DNA from: Tretioscincus oriximinensis
Taxonomy: Eukaryota > Chordata > Lepidosauria > Squamata > Gymnophthalmidae
Reading direction: 5' to 3'
Assembly: GCA_022410635.1 (NCBI GenBank)
Contig: JAJVDF010000207.1
Location: 1,324,803-1,388,802 of the forward strand
DNA: 64,000 nt
Part shown: one piece after another, positions 57,239 to 64,000 of the stretch
Numbering within the stretch: position 1 is the first letter of the stretch
Layout: the number at the start of each line of letters is the position of its first letter
Translations under genes and position numbers: made by a program
The notes under the pieces: model-generated
The model's database searches: none
What the model was told of the DNA's origin: nothing
What the model saw: only the letters and a program-made list of their open reading frames with translations

Positions 57239-57352
57239 GTTATTAGCATTTATATGGGATTTTCCGTGAATCTGGCAGAAGCCTGGGATCCATATAAAGC
57301 AGCAAAGACTGCCCTGAACAACACACTGGATCTTTCCAATGTCAAAGAACAG
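57239..57352 (+). CDS. WASHC5: WASHC5 coding exon 7 (residues 288-325)
   Basis: Acceptor TCTTTTCACAG, donor CAG|GTTGGA, a non-consensus GT donor. Reads [20 protein letters not shown] then [18 protein letters not shown]. Phase 0 at both ends. Confidence 0.96.
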
Positions 57353-57679
57353 GTTGGAAAACTATTTTTTTGGAGTATTCACAAGAAAACATGAAACAAA
57401 ACACTTTATTTGACATGTTTTCTATGAGCAATGTAGCACCTAGTATTTCCAGCCTATGGATTCCCAGATTGCTGATCATCTTGATGCCCAAATTAGGGCT
57501 TTCACAGCTCATATATAGAGGATATCTATCGTGTCCTGCTGGTGTCAAGGTTTCATCCCAGCTGTACATAATTCTTGACCAGTTCCTGGTACCCATGTGT
57601 GAAGGTCAATTAGGGACTATTATCAACCTCCAATCAGACCTTTGTAGACATAGCCAAGTCTTGAGGCTCAAAATGGAGA

Positions 57680-57915
57680 GCCAGTTCGATGTAGTGCTTA
57701 GCATGTTGAACTCTCCCATTTCAATTCCATCCTCCTCCATGAAACCAGCAGGGTGACCTTGGGCCAATCACAGTTCTTTAGCTCTGTCTCAGCCCCACCT
57801 ACTTCACAGGGTGTCTGTTGTGGAGAAAGCAACAAAAGTTATGTGCCACCATCCTTTGGTTGGCTGCTCTTAGACCCTCGGGTATAGGGCAGGATCTAAG
57901 TATAAATAATAAAAT
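57680..57915 (+). repeat. SINE family B
   Basis: CAGTTCGATGTAGTGCTTAG, TCCTCCATGAAACCAGCAGG, CCTTGGGCCAATCACAG and the tail CCCTCGGGTATAGGGC with AAATAATAAAA. The A-box half is diverged. Confidence 0.8.
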
Positions 57916-58508
57916 CTTAAAAATTAACTCCAGAGCTTTAAAAAATACTTTCTTTTCTTGAAAAGGGGGAAAAGGAAAATTAAGCTAAAGGTATGATCAC
58001 AGTCACTTCAAAGTCCATTGAAGGATACAACCTGCAAATTCCAATAAGGCCATAAAAAGCAAAATACAGAAAAAAAATCATCTTCAGCAAAAATNGTCAA
58101 AAGCATAACCTGCCCTGAGTGTAGCTTCAGTGCTACATCTTACAGAGATCAAAAGTGTAGACTAGCATTAACTAACATACTGATGTCAGAAGCTATCAGT
58201 CGTCCAATAAGGAGCTTGGTTTAACAGAACCTCCTGGGTTTAGAGTGAGATCTCCCCTTCCCAACTGAAATAGCTAATTAATGTCTTATCTTGGGTACAT
58301 TCCTACCAGCTGAGAACTTATTCTCTCTGCTGAACGCGACCTTGAATACTCATTGCCCACCTGCTTTCCCTTGGATTAAGAAAACCGAAACTTAAGAGCT
58401 ACAAAATAGATACGTCTGGTTTAGAAAATAAAATTTGTGTGAGCTCTAACAATACACTGGCATCACACCATGTTCTGTGCTTTAATGTCCCAATTTCTGT
58501 CCTTGAAG
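57916..58508. other. WASHC5 intron, nothing recognised
   Basis: No element identified. Confidence 0.4.
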
Positions 58509-58680
58509 GCCAGCAGGTCTGCTGCTGTCACAGAGCGTGTGCACATGCAGGTCCAGCAGTTCCTTAAAGAAGGCTGCTTAAGAGAAGAGATGGTGTTGGA
58601 TAATATTCCTAAACTCCTGAACTGCCTGAGGGACTGCAATGTGGCTATTCGGTGGTTGATGCTTCATACTGCAGAATCAG
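58509..58680 (+). CDS. WASHC5: WASHC5 coding exon 8 (residues 326-382)
   Basis: Acceptor GTCCTTGAAG, donor TCAG|GTACCC. Includes [20 protein letters not shown] then WLMLHTAES. Ends one base into an Ala codon. The start ([12 protein letters not shown]) differs most from mammals (ASRYATVSERVH). Confidence 0.96.
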
Positions 58681-58906
58681 GTACCCTTGTCCAAAACTGG
58701 CTTCTGTGTAAAAAGGTGGCATTTTCTGCATCCCGTTAATTATTTTAAGAATGAATGTCCCACCCTTAACAAAGAGATCCTAGAGTGTTGTTATCCTTCT
58801 TTAACTTCCTTAATAAACCTGTAAAAGTTTCTTAACTTGCAGAAAATCTTGCAAGAGGCAACCTTCAATGTAACCTTCAATGAAAAGTTACAAAAAATGC
58901 AGGATT

Positions 58907-59395
58907 CTCATGCATTTGGGGGCTCTGTGGGGGGATTCCATGGTCCAGGTTCCTCCCTCACTCTCTGTCCCACCTAAGGGTGCCGGGAAGGCGNGACAAT
59001 CCCGACCATGGGGACTAAAATATAGCCCCCTCCGGTTTTTAAGAGAAAATCCCAGATTTGCTGCATCAGGGAATGTAAAAATCCGGGATTTTAAAGGCAA
59101 AGGATCTGTCAGGGCTGACGACTGCAGCACGAGCAACGCTTTCCAGGGTCCTGGACGGAACCTCAGAGCATGCCATAGCTGATCCTCTGCTGGAGGCGGG
59201 GTTTCACGCCTGCTGTCAGGCAGAGTGCGCCAACTCACCTCCAGCAGCAGAAAAATGCTTGGGTTTTTGACAGAAGAACAGAGCTTTTGTGCAGCTATGT
59301 TCTGCCTGTCTCACTAGAAGCATGCGTGTGTGTGTGCGCACACACACACACCGTCCCAGTTTTGGGCTNTCAAAATATGGCAACCCTAGTCTGAC
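58907..59395. repeat. GC-rich repeat of uncertain type in WASHC5 intron
   Basis: A CpG-bearing block with right-end sequence CAAAATATGGCAACCCTAGT, common at ends of reptile DNA transposons. No matching left terminus was found. Contains the 24-base GT/AC palindrome at 59326-59349. The frames inside are incidental. Confidence 0.4.
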
Positions 59396-60180
59396 CCCTT
59401 TGGGGTCACATGACTTCCAGTGCCCCACCCACCACTGATGGCATTTTCTGTTTTACTTCTGGGATGCCATCTTAGTAATGAGTGGGGCCCAAAATCATGT
59501 GACCAAAAGGTGTGGGGAAGAAAAGAGGGGCACAAGGGGTGGAGGCTGGGTTGAGGAACTTCTCCCCTCATACAAGTCTCTCAGTTTNATTTTGTCCCAT
59601 CATTGCCCTCAAGTTGATATTCTATAAATATCTGTGTCAGAATGGAGTTGTGGAGTCATTTCCTCTCCCTGTCCATGGCAGGGCGGGATTCATATGCTAA
59701 ACATCCTACTGCAATATGCAGCTAAGGCTATTCATGTTTTGCCATGTTAATTCTCCATCTCTATCACTTAATCTGAAAAAGCTAGCAAAACACAGCGAGT
59801 TAGATTTCATCAGTTTTGACCATTCAAACCCCTTGTTACATATGTCTCATGACAAGAATTTGAATTATAAACTGTGATTGGATAGTTATAAAGAGATTAG
59901 TGAATTTGCTGGGCATTTGGGCATATTCAATGACATTTACTACTGTTCGCTTCTTCTTTTTACCCCATTCTCTAGACTTCCTTGAGGTCTTAGACTAAAA
60001 CTAGGCTTCCACTGGAACTTCTCTTTTGATCTTTCTAAATCATACATGGATCCGTTCCATGCAGAGTTTGATCTTTTTCTTGACGCCAATCTCTGACAGA
60101 AACACAGGGCACACTTCATAGGAATGGGACAATGCCTTCTGAGAAGAAACAAATTCTTTTTTCTTCTTCCCCCCTCACAG
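59396..60180. other. WASHC5 intron, nothing recognised
   Basis: No element identified. Ends in a strong pyrimidine tract before the exon at 60181. Confidence 0.4.
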
Positions 60181-60308
60181 CTTGTGACCCAAATAACAAA
60201 CGCCTTCGTCAAATAAAAGACCAGGTTCTAACAGACTCCAAGTACAAACCCAAGGTTCTTTTTCAACTCCTTCTGGATACAGCTCAGTTTGAATTCATCT
60301 TGAAAGAG
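60181..60308 (+). CDS. WASHC5: WASHC5 coding exon 9 (residues 383-425)
   Basis: Acceptor with the long pyrimidine tract TTCTTCTTCCCCCCTCACAG, donor GAG|GTAAAG. Reads [20 protein letters not shown] then [16 protein letters not shown]. Ends in phase 0. Confidence 0.97.
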
Positions 60309-60556
60309 GTAAAGTAGTTTATTCTCTCTGAACTTGTCACTCTGCTCATCTGCAATGCTGAGGAGGCTCCTTTCTGCCTGCTCAGCAGACCACAGACCTA
60401 CAGTATCAATCTTTTCCTCCACTTTGAATGTANTATTGGGGAGCAGTTTATCGAGAATCCCTGCAGCAGATCAAGTTGGGCCAAAGAGTAAATATAGCTG
60501 AGCCTCAGTTTTTCCTGGTGACATACTAATTTGAGTGCAATGTTCCTTTCCCGTAG

Positions 60557-60805
<249 letters not shown>

Positions 60806-60825
60806 TGAAGGTAGATTGAAGCTTG

Positions 60826-60865
60826 GCCCTTCGTCACACCTAAGTTTTAATCCAGCTTCAATCAG
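60826..60865 (+). repeat. uncharacterised short repeat (TTTTAATCCAG family)
   Basis: TCACACCTAAGTTTTAATCC then AGCTTCAATCAG, directly abutting an L2-like tail fragment. Confidence 0.5.
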
Positions 60866-60960
60866 CATTTATTTATTTATAATTATACCCCACCCTACAC
60901 CCGAAATTAACAGATTAAAACAGTAACTGAAGGTGGGAAGAAAAACCGACATTTATTCAA
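60866..60960 (-). repeat. L2-like/SINE-B 3' tail fragment, inverted
   Basis: ATTTATTTATTTATAATTAT then ACCCCACCCTACACCC. Confidence 0.55.
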
Positions 60961-61039
60961 TCAAAGACATAGAGAGGCAAGGAGAAAAGGCTATTAGTTT
61001 TTTATATATATAATTGGGTCTAATTTCTGCTTCTCTTTG

Positions 61040-61110
61040 CCCCTGGTCACACTTAATTTTTAATCCAGCTTCAGTCTCGGGGAGAAAACACAGCAAAGTG
61101 GCAAGAAGTT
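61040..61110 (+). repeat. uncharacterised short repeat (TTTTAATCCAG family)
   Basis: GGTCACACTTAATTTTTAAT then CCAGCTTCAGTCTC; a second copy only about 215 bases from the one at 60826. Confidence 0.5.
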
Positions 61111-61359
61111 TTCTTTTTGCATTCTCTAACTCAGAAAACCCACTTTTACTTAGGAAGTGTGCTTAAGCATAGGTGTGTTAGATATGTGCATAGACAGGTT
61201 CGCCATTCAGATCTCTTGGGGGAAAGGATTCAGATGGATATGGTGCCTTTTAATTACATATGTTTTGTGAGCTAAAAGCTAATGGGGTTTTTTGAGCATT
61301 CAGATAATTTAAAATTTAAAAGTCTTTTGCTCAAACCCCTATTCCATTTCCATTTTTAA

Positions 61360-62857
<1,498 letters not shown>

Positions 62858-63024
62858 GTTCAAGAATTTCATCAATTGGAATCAAATCTGCAAATTTGCC
62901 AGTTTCTCGCCGACTCTCGCAAGTTTCTCCATCACATGATCCGCACCATCAACATCAAAGAAGAGGTCCTGATTACCATGCAGATTGTTGGTGATCTTTC
63001 ATATGCTTGGCAACTAATTGACAG
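62858..63024 (+). CDS. WASHC5: WASHC5 coding exon 12 (residues 507-561)
   Basis: Acceptor TGCCTAATGCAG, donor ACAG|GTATGG. Reads [20 protein letters not shown], then [20 protein letters not shown] and AWQLID. Ends two bases into the next codon; the following exon is beyond the window. Confidence 0.97.
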
Positions 63025-64000
63025 GTATGGATCCAAGACTATTNTATGGGGTCCTTATTTTCTTCAGTCTGCCTTTCCCTCCCATTATTTTCACGTTCAC
63101 ACTGACTGGGGGGTATCTGTTCTGAAGTTGCTTCACTNCAAACCAAAGGTTCGATTAAACTGAAATAAACATTGCATAATGGGACATAAATATAAATTCA
63201 TACCCTTTAACTGGAGGGANTCGTCAGAGAAAAAAAAATCTGTGAGTGACAGTTAATCAAAAAAACTGCAGCTCTTCTACTTACAGAGTTACCAAATAAA
63301 ATCCACGAGAGAAATTTACGCCTTTAATATTTGTAAAAAAGNGGACTTTTCACTAGCTTCTAATGCCTGAAGGAAATTCACTTTTTCACACCCAATCATA
63401 TGCTGCAGGACATATGATTGAACAAGTTGCAAGTTCTCCCNCCCCTGGAAAATGAAAACTGAGCTTCCTTTGAAGTCATAAATCTGCTTCCAACACCAGG
63501 GCTGCACTCTCACAGGGGTGAAAGAAGCGGTTTTAAGAACTGCAAATTGAATTCAATTCCTTCTCCCATTTTTTCCCATTTCCAGCTCCATTTCACATTG
63601 TACGCACAAGATTTACATAGGTTTCTGGTGTTAACAGAATTACCAGCATTGGTTGGGTAATCTGCCTTTTTTTAAAAAAAATGTACTTGAGTTTTGTGCA
63701 AATCCATAATTACAAAAAATAAATCAGATATATAGATATTTAGTTTTGCACAGAACCCGAACCCAACCCAAAAAAAAGCCCTTTAAAAAACACGGAGGTG
63801 CTTCTGCTATGGGCAAACCGTAGCCAGAACACGGTTAACCCGAANTGGGAAAAACTACCTGCGTTTCAGTTCTGGTGTCATGTGGTTTTGCAAATGGCAC
63901 ATTGCAAAAGCGCCCCCCTCCCCCCAATGGAGAACTGCATGCCACACAGTGCAAAGCCACACAGTTTTCACTCAAGATTTTTCNCCCTAGTGAGGACACA
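63025..64000. other. WASHC5 intron, nothing recognised
   Basis: 63289-63330 shares a 40-base block with 36028-36068. No further exon is found before the window ends. Confidence 0.45.

Overview
This window is vertebrate nuclear DNA, most likely from a squamate reptile. It has introns, single-N ambiguities, AT-rich introns and a dense repeat load. The repeats are CR1, L1 and L2-like LINEs, Penelope-like elements (PLEs), two tRNA-derived SINE families and several kinds of MITE. The squamate assignment rests on this mixture and is an inference.

Two protein-coding genes can be supported. They are arranged head to head, as in the human NSMCE2/WASHC5 (8q24.13) pair. NSMCE2, the SUMO E3 ligase of the SMC5/6 complex, lies on the minus strand. 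Its start-codon exon is at 40016-40162 and its next coding exon at 1537-1643. The two join in phase across a 38.4-kb intron, and the rest of the gene lies off the left edge. WASHC5 (strumpellin, a core WASH-complex subunit) lies on the plus strand. Twelve consecutive coding exons from 49036 to 63024 join in frame into about 561 residues, roughly the N-terminal half of the protein, and the gene runs off the right edge. A CpG-rich stretch at about 46020-46740 is the probable shared bidirectional promoter.

Layout: 1-40 kb is NSMCE2 intron filled with repeats. It includes a SINE palindrome at 0.66-0.92 kb, an L1 3' end at 3.4 kb, a 120-bp direct duplication at 6.3 and 8.1 kb, MITEs at 4.7, 10.1, 13.1, 17.4, 17.9, 26.5 and 37.7 kb, an L2-like 3' end at 20.5 kb, two long similar CR1 copies at 24.0 and 31.5 kb, and nested insertions at 39.1-39.9 kb. 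Next, 40-46 kb holds NSMCE2 5' intron with an endonuclease-only LINE derivative at 42.4 kb. The promoter region at 46-47 kb is followed by WASHC5 intron 1, which contains fold-back elements. Finally, 49-64 kb holds WASHC5 exons 2-13 with SINE, CR1 and PLE insertions in the introns.

No novel multi-gene system is visible. The most unusual objects are structural: a Penelope-like insertion with inverted termini, an internal 63-bp inverted repeat and a 13-bp flanking duplication; other fold-back elements near the WASHC5 5' end; a SINE that folded back on itself; an internally deleted LINE that keeps an open endonuclease frame; and a miRNA-like hairpin just downstream of the promoter. All similarity calls come from reading and family knowledge; no database search was run.
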